From Ailanthus altissimus (taxonomy: Eukaryota > Streptophyta > Magnoliopsida > Sapindales > Simaroubaceae), in NCBI GenBank assembly GCA_946807835.1, contig OX327695.1, positions 27,510,501 to 27,574,500 on the forward strand: a DNA stretch of 64,000 nt, written 5' to 3'. The notes under the pieces were generated by a model. It saw only the letters and a program-made list of their open reading frames with translations. It searched no databases and had not been told where the DNA came from. A program made the translations under genes and the position numbers. This document shows, piece after piece, positions 36,966-48,976 of the stretch. Numbering within the stretch: the first letter of the stretch is position 1; each line of letters begins with the position of its first letter.

Positions 36966-39900
36966 ATGGCTAATGCAAGCTCGGTCATTGGAATACAAGC
37001 TGATACTCCTACAAACAATATGCAGAGACTCATTCCAAGTGAAACTACAAATAATCTCACCTTGGCAGTCCTAATCAAACTTGATAAAAACAATTACATC
37101 AAATGAAAAACACAAGTTCTACCCTTTATTAGGGGAAATGAACTTGATGATTACATATATACAAGTAAACACATCTCAAATGGTTTCATCATAACATTGG
37201 ATGAGAACCAAGCTTCCAAAACCATTTCAAATCCCTTGTATGGACTTTGAAGGAAGCAAGATCAGCTATTGCTCAGCTATCCTCATTGAGGGAAAACATA
37301 CTTAACTCAGTTACTGACTGTAGCACATCCATAGATCTGTGGTTTGCCTTAAAGAGGATGTATTTCTCTCAATCAATGACACATATGATTGAAGTGAAGA
37401 GACAACTCAATGTCACAAGGAAAGACTCAATGAGCATGAGTGCTACTTCATAAGATGAAAAAACTTGCTGGAATACTAGCAACATCTGAAAAATCTATTT
37501 CAGACATAAAACTCATGCAATTCATTTTAGGGGGACTGAGGTCAGAATATGATCTTATTGTAGTGATCATAACATCTAATCTGAACCATACTACCCTAAA
37601 AGATGCTTATGTATCCTTGCTGAACTTCGAAGGAGGATTAGAAAGGAATGCCACTAAAATCACTGACCTTGAAGCTAACATGACTTACAATAGAACAAAT
37701 CAGAGAAGGAATCAATTTGGTAGAGGTGCTGGTAGCAAAGAAACTCCATCCTATGGTAGAGGTTCTAACCATAACAATAACAAACAGAACTACAACAAAA
37801 ACACCAAAAGAAAGATGAAGTAATAAGTGAATAAGAAAAAGTCAAAAGTCACTTGTCAAATCTGCTGAAAACCAAGATATGAAGTAATGGACTGTTGGTA
37901 TAGATTTAAGCAAGACTTCACACCAAGATCAACCAGTCAACAAAACTCTACATATGTTGCTGGTCATGAGGATGAGGAAGATGAAGAGTGGTACCTCGAC
38001 AGTAGAGCAACAAATCACATCACCAATAATCTCAACAACTTGACCTCAAAGGCTGAATACAAAGGTAATCAAACTCTGGTAGTAAGTAATGACAATAAAC
38101 TGAATATCTCTCACGTTGGAACCTGTAATCTGAATCTACCACACACTAATGAACCCTTAATACTCAAACATGTTCTCTTTGTGCGTAAAATGATCAAAAA
38201 TCTAATAAGTATATCAAAATTAGTACAAGACAATGAAGTTACAATACAGTTTTTTTTCATGATTTGTGTGTTGTGAAGGACAAGATGCAAAGAGTGCTTC
38301 TCCGAGAAATGGCTAAGGGTGGTCTATATTAGATGGTTATGGCAGGAAGCTTCTTTAATTCTACAGATGTTAATTTTCCTAAGTCTGTTGTTTCATTGTT
38401 TGCTTCATTTCTAGAAAAAGTCTAAAAAAAGTTTAGTTCATCTCTCAGCGTCTAGAGAACATGATTCTAACTTGTTAAATAAATTGTCAATATTTCATAG
38501 ACAAATTAATCATCTTAGTGATCAAGTCTTAAGAAGAGCTTTGATTTTATGTAGCAAGTCAGTCACCTTGAATAAAAATATAAAATTACCCTTTTGAGAT
38601 GCTTGTGAAATGCGAAAGAACCACAAACTAAGCTTTAGAAACTCTGAAAGCTATACCGCAAAACCTTTTGAAATTTTTTATGCTGACCTCTAGGGTCCAG
38701 CACCCACTATTTTAGAAAATAGGTTCAGGTATTACCTTGGTATTGTTGATGATTACTCAAGGTTCATTTGGATTTTTTCATTATAAACTAAATCACAAAC
38801 CACTCACACTATACTGCCTTTTAAAGATTACATAGAAAAATAACTTGAAACATAAATAAAGACTTTACAAACTGATATGGGCAATGAGTTCAAACCATTA
38901 GAATCTCACCTAAGAAAATATGGCATACATATGAGGCATACATGTTCCTATACATCAGAACAAAATGAAAGAGTTGAAAGAAGACACAGACAAATTGTAG
39001 AAGTAGGACTGACACTTCTATCACAAGTAAAAATGCCACTTAATTTTTGGTGGCAAGCTTTTGAGACAGCCACTCGCTTAATAAATATACTGCTAACACC
39101 AGTCATAAACTACTGTACTCCATATGAAAAACTCCTTGGAAAAACATTTGATTATAGCAAACTTAAGGTTTTCAGCTGTGCATGTTTCCCACATTTAAGA
39201 CCACTCAACAACCATAAATTAGATTTTCATACCCAAAAGTGTGCCTTTATAGGTTACAGTCAGAAACCTAAAGGTTACAAATATTTGCTTCCTACAGGAA
39301 AGGTTTTCATCTCTAGACATGTAACATTCAATGAAAATAATTTTTTCTTTGAAAGTGATGAATCCTATAAGAGTAACCAAATTCAAATATCTGATAGTAG
39401 CATGCATAGATAGCTTATGTGTCTACCTTTTCAGAAGATGAACAAAGGTGCCACAATTATTGATATAGAACAGCCAAGTTCAGACAAAGGAGAAGCAACT
39501 AATGATCATATCATTAATCACATGCAGTCATCACCAACCTCAGTTACATCTACTCTTGACACACATTCTAGCAATCATCAATAAACACAAGAACAATTTC
39601 CTCAAATAGAACCTGGTGAGAGAATACAGCAACTACCAGTAATGCCTACACACCCTATGGTCACTAGATCAAAGTCTGGGATATTCAGGCCCAAAATCGA
39701 CCTAACAAGTCTAGTGAGTAACACCTATATAGATGTTCCAACAAGTGCAAAAGAAGTAATGAAACACTCAAAGTGGAGAGCAACTATGATAGATGAATAT
39801 CAAGCCTTGTTGAAAAATAATACTTGGTCACTAGTCAATTACAAACCTGGTATAAAAGTTATAGGAAACAAATAGGTTTATAAAATTAAATACAAGCCAA

Positions 39901-41200
39901 ATGGTGAAGTGACAAGATTCAAAGCAAAGCTTATTGCCAAGGGGTTTCATCAAATTGAAGGTGTGGACTATATAAAAACTTTCAATCCTTTAGTAAAGTC
40001 AGCAACTATCAAGATTGTGATTAGTCTTGCAGTACACTTTGATTGGGATATTAAGTAAGTTGATATCAATAATACTTTCCTAAATGGAGACTTGGCTGAG
40101 GAGGTTTTTATGACTCAACCTGAAGGCTTTGAAGATAGACAAAGGCCTAACAGTGTGTGTAAACTCAAGAAAGCTCTTTATGGACTTAAACAAGCACCAA
40201 GGGCTTAGTTTCAAAAATTAAAATCAGCACTAGTACAATGGGGCTTCAAGAACTTAAGATTAGATCACTTTTTGTACTCAAGGAAAATGAAAATTTGGTA
40301 ATGCTACTTGTATATGTCGATGATATACTAGTTACAGGAAACAATGAAAGGTTCTGCAACTCCATAATCAACAGACTTGATTAGACCTTCTCACTTAAAG
40401 TACTAGGATCCTAGGGTTACTTTCTAGGGATAGAAGTAAAAAGGAATGAAAAAGATTTGCACATTAATCAAAATAAGCATATCTTATATATAGGGAAAAA
40501 GGTAGGAATGTCAAAGTGCAAATCATGTCAAACACCAATGTGTACAAATGTGAAATTCACAAAGGAAGGAGGAAAAATTTTAAAAATGAAACCTTGTACA
40601 GAAGCACCATTGGAGCACTACAATATGTGACATTAAGAAGGCCTGAAATAGCCTATAGTGTCAATAGGCTAAGTCAATTTCTCCAAAGACCAAAAATGGA
40701 GCATTAGATTGGATGTAAGAGAATCTTAAGATACCTACAAGGAAGTTCAAGTCATGGATTACACTTTACCAAGAACAGAAAGTTAGAGCTGAAAGGTTAC
40801 ACTGATGCGAATTGGAGAAATGATCTAGATGACAGAAAATCAACTAGAGGGTACAACATCTTTCTTTGTGGCAACCTGGTGTCATGGAGCTCAAGAAAAT
40901 AAAAGGTGGTAGCAAGATCAAGCACTGAATCTGAGTACAGGTCATTAGCACAAACAGGGGCAGAGATAGCTTGGATTAACTCATGATTATCTGAATTACA
41001 CATCAAACTCTCAACAAAATCATTAGTGTGATGTGATAACCAAGGTGCAGTTGCATTGGCTAGCAATCTAGTATATCACACAAGAACCAAACATATTGAG
41101 ATCAATGTACATTACATTCGAGATCAAGTTGTCAACAATGTGCTTGAAATAAATACATATCCTCGAAAGATCAAGTAGCAAACATAATGATAAAACCCTT
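36966..41200 (+). pseudogene. Copia gag-pol, multiply broken
   Basis: Gag from the ATG at 36966 is cut by stops (first at about 37104) and shifts. A defective zinc knuckle lies near 37857-37905. The protease motif near 38004 reads LDSRATNH instead of DSGATNH. Integrase (about 38680-39250) keeps GIVDDYSRF, QTDMGNEF and ERRHRQIVE with internal stops. Reverse transcriptase (about 39770-40500) keeps [22 protein letters not shown] and the YVDD box (near 40314), again with stops and shifts. RNase H (about 40790-41170) keeps YTDANW, STESEYRSLA and HIEINVHYIRDQV. No active product is expected. Confidence 0.9.
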
Positions 41201-41263
41201 ACCATTTGAGAGATATAACTATCTTAAGAACAAGCTCAAGGTGTTACCAGAACCCTGAGCTTT

Positions 41264-41300
41264 AAGAGAAAGGGGGGGGGGGGGGGGAGAGGAGGAGGAA
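41264..41300 (+). promoter_or_regulatory. Polypurine tract with 16-G run
   Basis: AAGAGAAA, then sixteen G (41272-41287), then AGAGGAGGAGGAA. It lies just upstream of the 3' LTR, as expected for the plus-strand primer. The G run has probably expanded and may have replaced some bases at the LTR start. A run this long is prone to sequencing error. Confidence 0.75.
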
Positions 41301-41690
41301 TTCCAAATGATTATTTGTTGGGGGCAAAATTGTAAATTGGTGTACTAGTAATTTAGTGAACTAGAAACACATCCTAAAATAAGGAAGATGACAAAATTAC
41401 AAAGTGTGTGTGCAACTGTCACAACCAATGAAAGTGAATTAAGTACTAAATACCTGAATGAATCAGTGGAGGCTTAACCCGAGAATATAGAGATTACAAT
41501 AAAAGAATTTGTTATACAAATGATTAGAATTGTGCAGAAGATATTCGTACATTTAATTCTTTCATTTCTTTTATAAATAGAATAGTATTGTAATACATTT
41601 TTACATTTTTGTATTCAGAAATACAAAAAGGCGGCCATTTACATTTCCTTCTGTTTTCTCTTCATTTACAAAATTTATCTCTGGTAAATA
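41288..41690 (+). repeat. Copia 3' LTR
   Basis: It aligns with the 5' LTR from about 41302 (CCAAATGATT) to the end AAATTTATCT at 41690. The first bases are uncertain because of the adjoining purine tract. It is followed by CTGGT, the target duplication. Confidence 0.85.
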
Positions 41691-41695
41691 GACGC

Positions 41696-42554
41696 TCCAC
41701 CAACAAGAACTTTGAATACTTGAGTCACGTTTACTGCAGCGCAAATAATGATCTCGTGTCAATATCATGCGGATGTTGTCTCTAAATCAGTATGCAAAGC
41801 GAATTTAGTGACAAATTTGAGTCGGCAAAAGCGCTACCACGGTGGAAGATTCCAAAATCTCTGCTCCCATATATAACGTCGCCATTTTGCATGGCCACCT
41901 GAGTGGTAATTAAGATGAGTTTGCTTGCTCCTCACAAACTCTTTTGCTGTGCTAAAATTTTTCTATGGCCCACAGCACCAGCACCACTTCCACCATGAGC
42001 TCCTTCCCCACCACCTTCGCCACCGATTTTGTCTCCACCTCCCCACCCATGAACTGTACCGTTTAGTCCATGACCTCTGAATCCGCCTCTGCCGCAACCA
42101 CCAGCACTACCGCTGCCTCCACCTTTGCCCCTGCTAACTCCTCTTCCTTCGCCAGTTCCTTTTCCTCTCTTTCTCGTCACAGGTTTACTTTTTAACCCTC
42201 AACCTCAACCACCACCACCACCACCAACCGCTCCTCCTCCTCCACTGCGATTGCTCATAATACTACTGATTTTCCTTAATATATCTTATATCCTCAACCA
42301 CATTATTACTAAATAAAATCGAATGACTCATAGCAAAAACGAATTCAGAGTGGTTGTGCTTTCGAGTGTCCTTCACTGTCTTGATCATACGATAAGTCGA
42401 TAATTCTATACAGGTTAGAAAATATTCTAATTAACCACAATTCATAGTCTTGTGAGGCCTAAAATGGTGGGTGTATGCTTGTCTGCCCAATGGGGAAGGA
42501 AGCTTCAAGTATGGGCCGGAGTGATTAAAGAAGGTCACTAAGAGATCAGGCTAC
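41696..42554. repeat. Tandem segmental duplication, copy 1, right part
   Basis: It matches 44162-45020 in copy 2 and ends with the same GATCAGGCTAC. It contains a decayed glycine-rich protein gene on the minus strand. With the Copia element removed, copy 1 is about 2.45 kb, the same size as copy 2. Confidence 0.92.
41932..42330 (-). pseudogene. Glycine-rich protein gene relic, copy A
   Basis: Minus-strand sequence aligns with the intact gene at 45737-46447. The words for SNNVVEDI, a broken middle, a GGGGAVGGGG-type tract ended by stops, and an open 82-codon tail (GGSGSAGGCGRGGFRGHG and similar) are visible. The signal-peptide part is missing and stops interrupt the middle. The surviving Gly-rich frame differs from the intact gene's C-terminus. 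Confidence 0.8.
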
Positions 42555-45020
42555 AGAACTTATCTGTTGTAGTTACAAGGTCAGGCTACAAGCACGGACT
42601 CAATGGTTATAGAGGCATGCAGGTATTAATGAGCTAGTTCATAGTCCTTTTCTCGTCAATATTATTTTTAATAATTAGATATACTTTTTGATTTAAATTA
42701 CTCTAGTTATGCTTTAATCACCCTAATCACACTTAGACAATTTTAGAAAAACTCAATTATGAAAAATTATATATAAGTTATACTTTTTATAAACACAATT
42801 TTTATAATCTTGATATAAATCTTACATAAATAAAAAACATGTAAGTCTATTTAAGTAAAACTTAATAATTAAAGTCCAAAAAATAAAAGTCTTGAAAGAC
42901 TTCTAACTCTATTAAGAATCTAATATTACATATTAAATATACATTACAACTTTAAAATAAGGTCTAATTTTATTGAGAGAGATATGATTATGATTATTGT
43001 GATTAAAAGACATAGATTGTCATTCTTAATAACAATAATCTAGGCAATAATGCTCTGAAGGCTTTGAGCCCTTTTTTTTTTAAAACCCTCAATATAATTT
43101 TATATCATCATTCACCGTTCATTTTTCTTGCTCTTTTTTTTTTATTTCTCTCTTTTTTTTCTTGCATCGTTGTTGGCTTAAATATTAGAATGTCTTTGTG
43201 AAAAAATCTTAGACACGGCCTCAATTTTATCTTTAATTGCAAGATTCTCTTCAAATCTCGTATCATTGAAATGTATTAACCCAGTCCAATTGGCAATTCT
43301 TTCGAAAATCTATCTAAACTTCTTAATATAAAATAAAATAAATAAATAAAAAACAAAAAACAAAAGAAGACACTCTTAGTCTTGAACGTCATGAGTAGTG
43401 TTAGCAATAAGGGCAACAGCTGCGATTCGCTACTTTGTTTACACGACAAGTGTTCTTTTTTATGGCTATTTTTGACAGTTCAATTTGAAATTAGAAAATT
43501 ACTCGTATTATTACTTTCGACTTTATTTCACCTTTGCTCTTTGTCCAGGTACGGCGGCTTCTTTCCATGAGCAACCCATTAGCATATAGATTCATGATTT
43601 ACATTACAACTTCTATGATCTCAAGCTTCTTTCAAACTTGTGATCATATATATTTACAAATAATTCAAGAAAGAAAGATATGATTAAAAGGTTTTTGAGT
43701 TATAAGACGGTTAGCACTTGGTTTAGCTCTCACCAATTTTGAAAGTGTTCTCTTTTTGTTTTAAGTTTAATTTTCAGGGTTTATATATAATTGTCCTACT
43801 AATACAAAAGATAGATATCGATTTCGTTTGTGTATATGAAGTTGGAAGCCTAGTGTGAATTGCTCTGAGAAGCTTCAAATAAAGGTAGGGTTGTAAATTG
43901 ATTATTGAGATGAATGGCATTGTTGAAATAAGGTTAAAAATAGTCGCTCTAGCACTACTCTAAAGGACATTATGATTGATCATAATAGCCAATATGCAAG
44001 TTTCTATATAACGCTAATTCGTCTGCTGTCCTGACTGAATTGGATATTAGATAAAAGTGGGGCTAATTAAGTAGCTACTCTCCTTGGAAAGTCTGTTTGA
44101 GTCTTGCAATCTTTGCTTGTCCACCAGATGGGGAAATGAGCACTTAGCAACTAGGCCTGGTAAATAGACGCTCCACCAACCAGAACTTTGAATACTTGAG
44201 TCACGTTTATTGCAATGCAAATAATGATCTCGTGTCAATATCATGCGGAAATTGTCTCTAAATCAGTATGCAAAGCGAATTTAGTGACAAATTGAGTCGG
44301 CAAAAGCTCTACCACGGTGGAAGATTCCAAAATCTCATGCTCCCGCTCCCATATAACGTCGCCATTTTGCATGGCCACTTGAGTGGTAATTAAGATGAGT
44401 TTGCTTGCTCCTCACAAACTCTTTTGCAAAGCTAAAATTTGCTATGGCCCACAGCACCGGCACCACCTCCACCATGAGCTCTTCCTTCACCACCTTCGCC
44501 GCCGATTTTGTCTCCTCCTCCCCTCCCATGAACTGTACCGTTTACTCCATGACCTCTGAATCCGCCTCTGCCGCAACCACCAGCACTACCGCTGCCTCCA
44601 CCTTTGCCCCTGCTAACTCCTCTTCCTTCGCCAGTTACTTTTCCTCCCTTTCTCGTCACAGGTTTACTTTTAAACCCTCAACCACCACCACCAACCGCTC
44701 CTCCTCCTCCACTTTGATTGCTAATCATACTACTGTTTTTCCTTAAATATTTCCTATATCCTCAACCACATTATTACTAAATAAAATCGAATGACTCATA
44801 GCAAATAAAAATTCAGAGCGGTTGTGCTTTCGAGTGTCCTTTACTTCATTATCTTGATCATACGATAATATTCTACAGGTTAGAAAATACTCTATTTAAC
44901 CATAATTCATAGTCTTGTGAGGCCCAAAATGGTGGGTGTATGCTTGTCTGCCCAATGGGGAAGGAAGCTTACACGTATGGGCCGGAGTGATTAAAGAAGG
45001 TCACTAGGAGATCAGGCTAC
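42555..45020. repeat. Tandem segmental duplication, copy 2 (no Copia insertion)
   Basis: About 2.47 kb, directly following copy 1 and sharing its boundaries (AACTTATCTG at the start, GATCAGGCTAC at the end). The uninterrupted site GGCCTGGTAAATAGACG at 44154-44170 is the pre-insertion state of the Copia element. Includes the glycine-rich relic copy B. The 62-codon frame at 43382-43570 is the partner of the one at 35772. Confidence 0.92.
44335..44800 (-). pseudogene. Glycine-rich protein gene relic, copy B
   Basis: Same structure as copy A. The words for SNNVVEDI are followed by a stop (TAA), then SGGGGAVGGGG ended by TGA, then a 75-codon Gly-rich frame (44432-44659). It has no signal peptide. 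The sequence corresponding to the intact gene's AGTAAACC...AGAAAG...GGAAAAG basic block is present. It is not expected to make the secreted protein. Confidence 0.8.
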
Positions 45021-45736
45021 GCCTATACATGGCGAAGAGTCCCTGGACCAGGGCATGCTCAAGGTCAGCCTATGTTACTAAGCTCTTTGGTTTTGAGCTA
45101 TAATTTCTTTTTATGGAGATGTGGATATTTATTCTTAATAGTGCTACTTTGTTTGTCATTATGTGTGTGAAAGAAGAAATAATCTAATTTTTCTTTTGCT
45201 ATTTATATTAACACTATGGGTGTTAACTGTTAATCTCCAGTTGCAAGATATTTCATTAATTTACCTTATTCATCGACATAGGACAAGAATTGGCTTGTGG
45301 AACTCTAATTATATATTGCCTGCAGTTATGGGGTTGATGAAAATCAAGTGGATAAAGTCATATATGGAGGATTATAAAATCGAGAACTTTATCAAGGATA
45401 CATAATCACTGTTGCGTGTGTGTGTGTGTCAACTAACTATTGCAATTTTTTGATGCAATGTCAATCAAAGAAATAAGCTCCAAATAGTTGTAACCCAAGA
45501 TTAAAATTTTATTAGACAGTCTGATATTGCTAGTATAAAAGGCACTCCACTCACCGAATTTTGACATTTATTGGCAGTACAAAAAATTATTTTCTGCGTA
45601 GCTAGAAATCTTATCAACTTTACCTAAAGCAGTACTCGGAGCACAAAGTAAAAGACAAGACAAGAACACCATAGGGTTCTGAAATGTTATGCACCCATGC
45701 AACGTGCATTGCATTTGCATAGACACCCTATTGGAA
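45021..45736. other. Spacer before the glycine-rich protein gene
   Basis: It holds a (GT)n tract at about 45414-45429 and the presumed 3' UTR of the downstream minus-strand gene. An 80-codon frame at 45163-45405, with a hydrophobic start, is unrecognised and could be chance. Confidence 0.4.
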
Positions 45737-46447
45737 TTAGTTGTGAGGAGGAGCAACTCTTCCTCTGGCTGATTTTTTGTGGCCACCGCCGCATCCCCAA
45801 ATCCAACAATTACCATTCCCATAGCCCCCACCACTGCCTCCACCCCAGCCCCATCCTCCACCTTGTCCCCCTCCTCCACCTCCACCACCGCCCCGGCCAC
45901 CTCCACCACCGCCTCCTCCTCCACCATTACCGCCACCTCCCCCTCCACCACCCCCCGCACCACTTCCTCCCCCCCATCCACGACCTTGACCATTTCCTCC
46001 TCCACCGCCGCCTCCTCCACCACCACCGCCGCCGCCGCCGCTTCCCCCACCACCACCACCTCCCCCATTTCCTTTTCCCTTCTTTCTTTTGTGTGGTTTA
46101 CTGTTTCCTTTTCCACCACCTCCGCCATTTCCTCCTCCGTTACCAGCACCGCTACCGCCACCTCCTCCACCACCACCACCCCCACCAGTACCACCTCCTC
46201 CTCCTCCAGCACTGCCATTGTTCATATGACTACTGCTTTTCATTAAAGCTCCTTTAGATGAGTTTGTGTTTCTTTCTTTTATATCCTCAACCACATTGTT
46301 GCTTTCATGTGAAAGCTTGAGATTGGAGATAACATTGAACTTAGCAGCACCGTCACTTTCCTCAAAGCCATGCAGTCCATAAATCAAATATGAGCTCAAT
46401 ACCGCCGCAAGTAGTAGGAAAGATCCAAATCCTCTTGCAATCTCCAT
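45737..46447 (-). CDS. Glycine-rich secreted (cell-wall-type) protein
   Basis: One uninterrupted 236-codon frame. Residues 1-~24 form a signal peptide (MEIARGFGSFLLLAAVLSSY), pointing to the secretory route. Residues ~25-77 are non-repetitive and polar. From ~78 onward most residues are Gly in long runs, broken once by a basic block (KPHKRKKGKG) and ended by a Cys-containing tail (CWIWGCGGGHKKSARGRV). This layout fits plant glycine-rich cell-wall proteins. Function beyond a likely structural or extracellular role cannot be read from sequence. The start is the first ATG, which carries the signal peptide. The opposite strand has long open frames because of the repeats; these are shadows. Two decayed relatives lie at 41.9 and 44.4 kb. 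Confidence 0.85.
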   Translation of the reverse strand: MEIARGFGSFLLLAAVLSSYLIYGLHGFEESDGAAKFNVISNLKLSHESNNVVEDIKERNTNSSKGALMKSSSHMNNGSAGGGGGGTGGGGGGGGGGGSGAGNGGGNGGGGGKGNSKPHKRKKGKGNGGGGGGGGSGGGGGGGGGGGGGGGNGQGRGWGGGSGAGGGGGGGGGNGGGGGGGGGGRGGGGGGGGGQGGGWGWGGGSGGGYGNGNCWIWGCGGGHKKSARGRVAPPHN

Positions 46448-46490
46448 TGTTAATTTGCCTCAGTTTGAGAATTCACGAGCTCATTCGACG

Positions 46491-46498
46491 CTTTTATA
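46491..46498 (-). promoter_or_regulatory. TATA box of the glycine-rich protein gene
   Basis: On the minus strand this reads TATAAAAG, 44 bp upstream of the ATG. Transcription would start about 15-20 bp before the ATG, so the leader would be short. Confidence 0.65.
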
Positions 46499-48090
46499 CT
46501 CTTCGCATTGTACATCTAATTATCTAATAGACGTTGACAGGTAAAGACAGTCCCCACAGCAACAAACTCGGAGCAACCAAAGCCAAACTTCTTTCAAAAG
46601 GCTGCAAAAGGGAGGCAAAGAGATGATAATGGGCGGATAGAAAATGCCTTGCGGCTCAATTTGTCCCCACCTCCAGCTTCAGTGGCTAATGCATGCTTGA
46701 AAGGCACACTAGGCGCATGCACTCACCATCCATAGCTTCATTCACCTCCCTTAATATCTTTAGATGAGGCCTCACTTTCCCAGATTAATTAACGTAATAA
46801 AAGCAGCTTTTGTTTTGTCTCTATCATGTGCTAGAATCTGAACATATCAGAAAAACACGTTTACATACAAGAGATTACTAATAATATAATCATGGAAAAC
46901 TGAAATTCATTACATAAGAATTATTTAAGATGGTGATTTTAATCATTAAAGGGTCAAGAAGTAGACCACCCACCGGCCCAAAAACTTTTTGGACCAAACT
47001 AGCATAGCACTTGGATAACACGTTTCTACGTGCTAGTCCAAGTAAATTTAACCTAAATTTTGCACGGACTAAAAGCCTACTACTATTTGCTCTAATCTTC
47101 TTCTAAGAAATTCCTACTAACAGCTCAATAGGTCTTTGAATTATATCGAAATTCATTGATAGGACTCCATGATAGGACTTAACTCGAGTGGTGGGTTAAT
47201 ATAAATATTATTGCTATTGCAATTGCACTTGAAAATATATCAACTTAAATGTCGATCACATGTGATGCTTGCCTTTTGCTTGACGAATGAGAATTGGGTA
47301 GAGAGGGAAGTGCTGCCCATGTGATAGACGATCATAGTGGAGACAATTCGAGTTGGTTTGGTTCTGATTTTTCCCTTGAGAGGATAATATCCCACTAAAG
47401 TTGTGGGTTTCCAACTTGTTAAATTCACTGAAGATAAGTTTAAGGACCAATATTTTTATATAAATTTAAAAGGTTCTTCGTATCATTATTTCACCATGTG
47501 CCGTATTTGGCCATTTCTTCAAGCTATTGTTTACACCAATAACTATTACCATCTCTCTGTCGCTCTATATCATGATCTGTCATGAAACGTGTAACCCCAG
47601 TTTGATCCAACTTCTTAACGTATTAAAAAGAAATCTCTCCTACTTTGAATTTTACATAAATGAATGAAATTTATGTTTTTGTTTGATAGTTACTGAAAAA
47701 GGAATGAATAAATTTGAATCGCACATTACAAATAGTAATTGTGTATCAAGATATATTTAAAAGTTTAGATCAACAAAACAATTCATGGTCTTAAACAAAT
47801 TTATAAATATAGCCTTTTGTACAAATTGTGTTCGAAAAAAGAACCCAAAATCTTCAATCCCCCATTTGTTTTGGTCTATTCACTATTCAACATGGTAGCT
47901 ATGACTATTATATTAAATTTTTTTATTTATATTATTAATAAATTAAGATAATTTTATTGTGTTAATTTTTTTTTGTTATTATTAATATATTAAAAATAAT
48001 CAGCATACAATATTAAAAAGTAGCTGATGCATTATATAACTCAAATGGTATTCTATAAAAATTAAAAGCATCAAAAAGTCACGTAAAAGT
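46499..48090. other. Upstream and intergenic sequence, no gene recognised
   Basis: The first few hundred bases are the probable promoter region of the glycine-rich protein gene. The rest is AT-rich with only short unrecognised frames (47240-47450 minus; 47403-47585 plus). Confidence 0.45.
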
Positions 48091-48935
48091 GATTTTTTCT
48101 TAATTTTTTATAACTATCTCAATCTGGTAGTATCTTGAATACCCATCAAAAAAGTAATAAAAGGGATGGCCAGTTATACGTTCTAAGATTTAGTCGATAA
48201 AAGGTAATGAAAAATAGTCTTTCCTAATTGCTGTGTTTAGCTTTTTATAATCAATGCACATTCGCCAACCATTTACTATCCTAGTTGGAATAGGTCTCTC
48301 ATTCTCATTTCTATAACAATAACCCCAGATTTCTTTAGAACTACTTGAATTGAACTTACCCAATGATTATAAGAAATTAGGTAGATTATACCTGCATCTA
48401 ATAGTTTCAAGGCCTATTTCTTTACTAATTCTTTCATTGTTGGATTAAGTCTTCTTTGAGAGTCTCTACAATGTTCGGCATCTTCCTCTAAATAAATTCT
48501 ATAAGAGCATATTAATGAAAAAATTCCTTTAATATCAATTATGGTCCAACCTAATAATTTTATCAATTTTTTCTATTGTTCAACACTAAGTTTAGAAGAA
48601 ATAATAATAGGAAAAGTATCACCTAGTCCCAAGAATGCGTGTTTTAAACTTTTAGGCAGTAATACTTGCATCTAATAGTTTTAAAACCTATTTCTTTACT
48701 AATTCTTTCATTGTTGAGTTAAGTCTTCTTTAAGAGTCTCTATAATGTTGGGTATCTTCCTCTAAATGAATTCTATGAGAGCTTATTAATAGAGAAATTC
48801 CTTTAATATCAATTATGATCCAACCTAATAATTTTATCAAATTTTCTTATTATTCAACATTAAGTTCAAAAGAAATAATGACAAGAAAAGTATCATATAG
48901 TCCCAAGAATGCGTGTTTCAAACTTTTGAGCAGTA
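48090..48935 (-). pseudogene. Gypsy reverse-transcriptase fragment with internal tandem duplication
   Basis: Minus-strand translation with stops follows the Gypsy polymerase N-terminal half: LPKSLKHAFLG, FPIIISSKLS, GWTIIDIKGI, RRLNPTMKELVKK, LLDAGIIY, WVSSIQVVLKKSG, GWRMCIDYKKLNTA, RKDYFSLPFID. The word order suggests the Tat/Athila side (tentative). The upstream portion is present twice in tandem, period about 274 bp (48391 versus 48665). No LTRs were found and it is non-functional. Confidence 0.75.
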
Positions 48936-48976
48936 AGGAAAACTCAACTTATGGTGTCTCGAAGTTTGATGGTTTA

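Larger units (their letters stand above)
36541..41690 (+). mobile_element. Copia LTR retrotransposon with AG...CT termini, degenerate
   Basis: The limits come from comparison with the unoccupied paralogous site at 44157-44161. The left flank ends CTGGT at 36536-36540, and CTGGT recurs at 41691-41695 before the flanking sequence resumes, a 5-bp target duplication. The element runs 5' LTR, primer-binding site, gag, protease, integrase, reverse transcriptase, RNase H, polypurine tract, 3' LTR, the Copia order. The LTRs differ at many positions, and the coding part is full of stops, so the insertion is old. Protein motifs suggest the Ale/Retrofit side of Copia (tentative). Confidence 0.93.

Noticed and set aside
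45568..46257. Long Val/Glu-rich and His/Pro/Ser/Thr-rich frames over the glycine-rich gene
   Set aside because: They are shadows of the (GGN)n codons of the real minus-strand gene.
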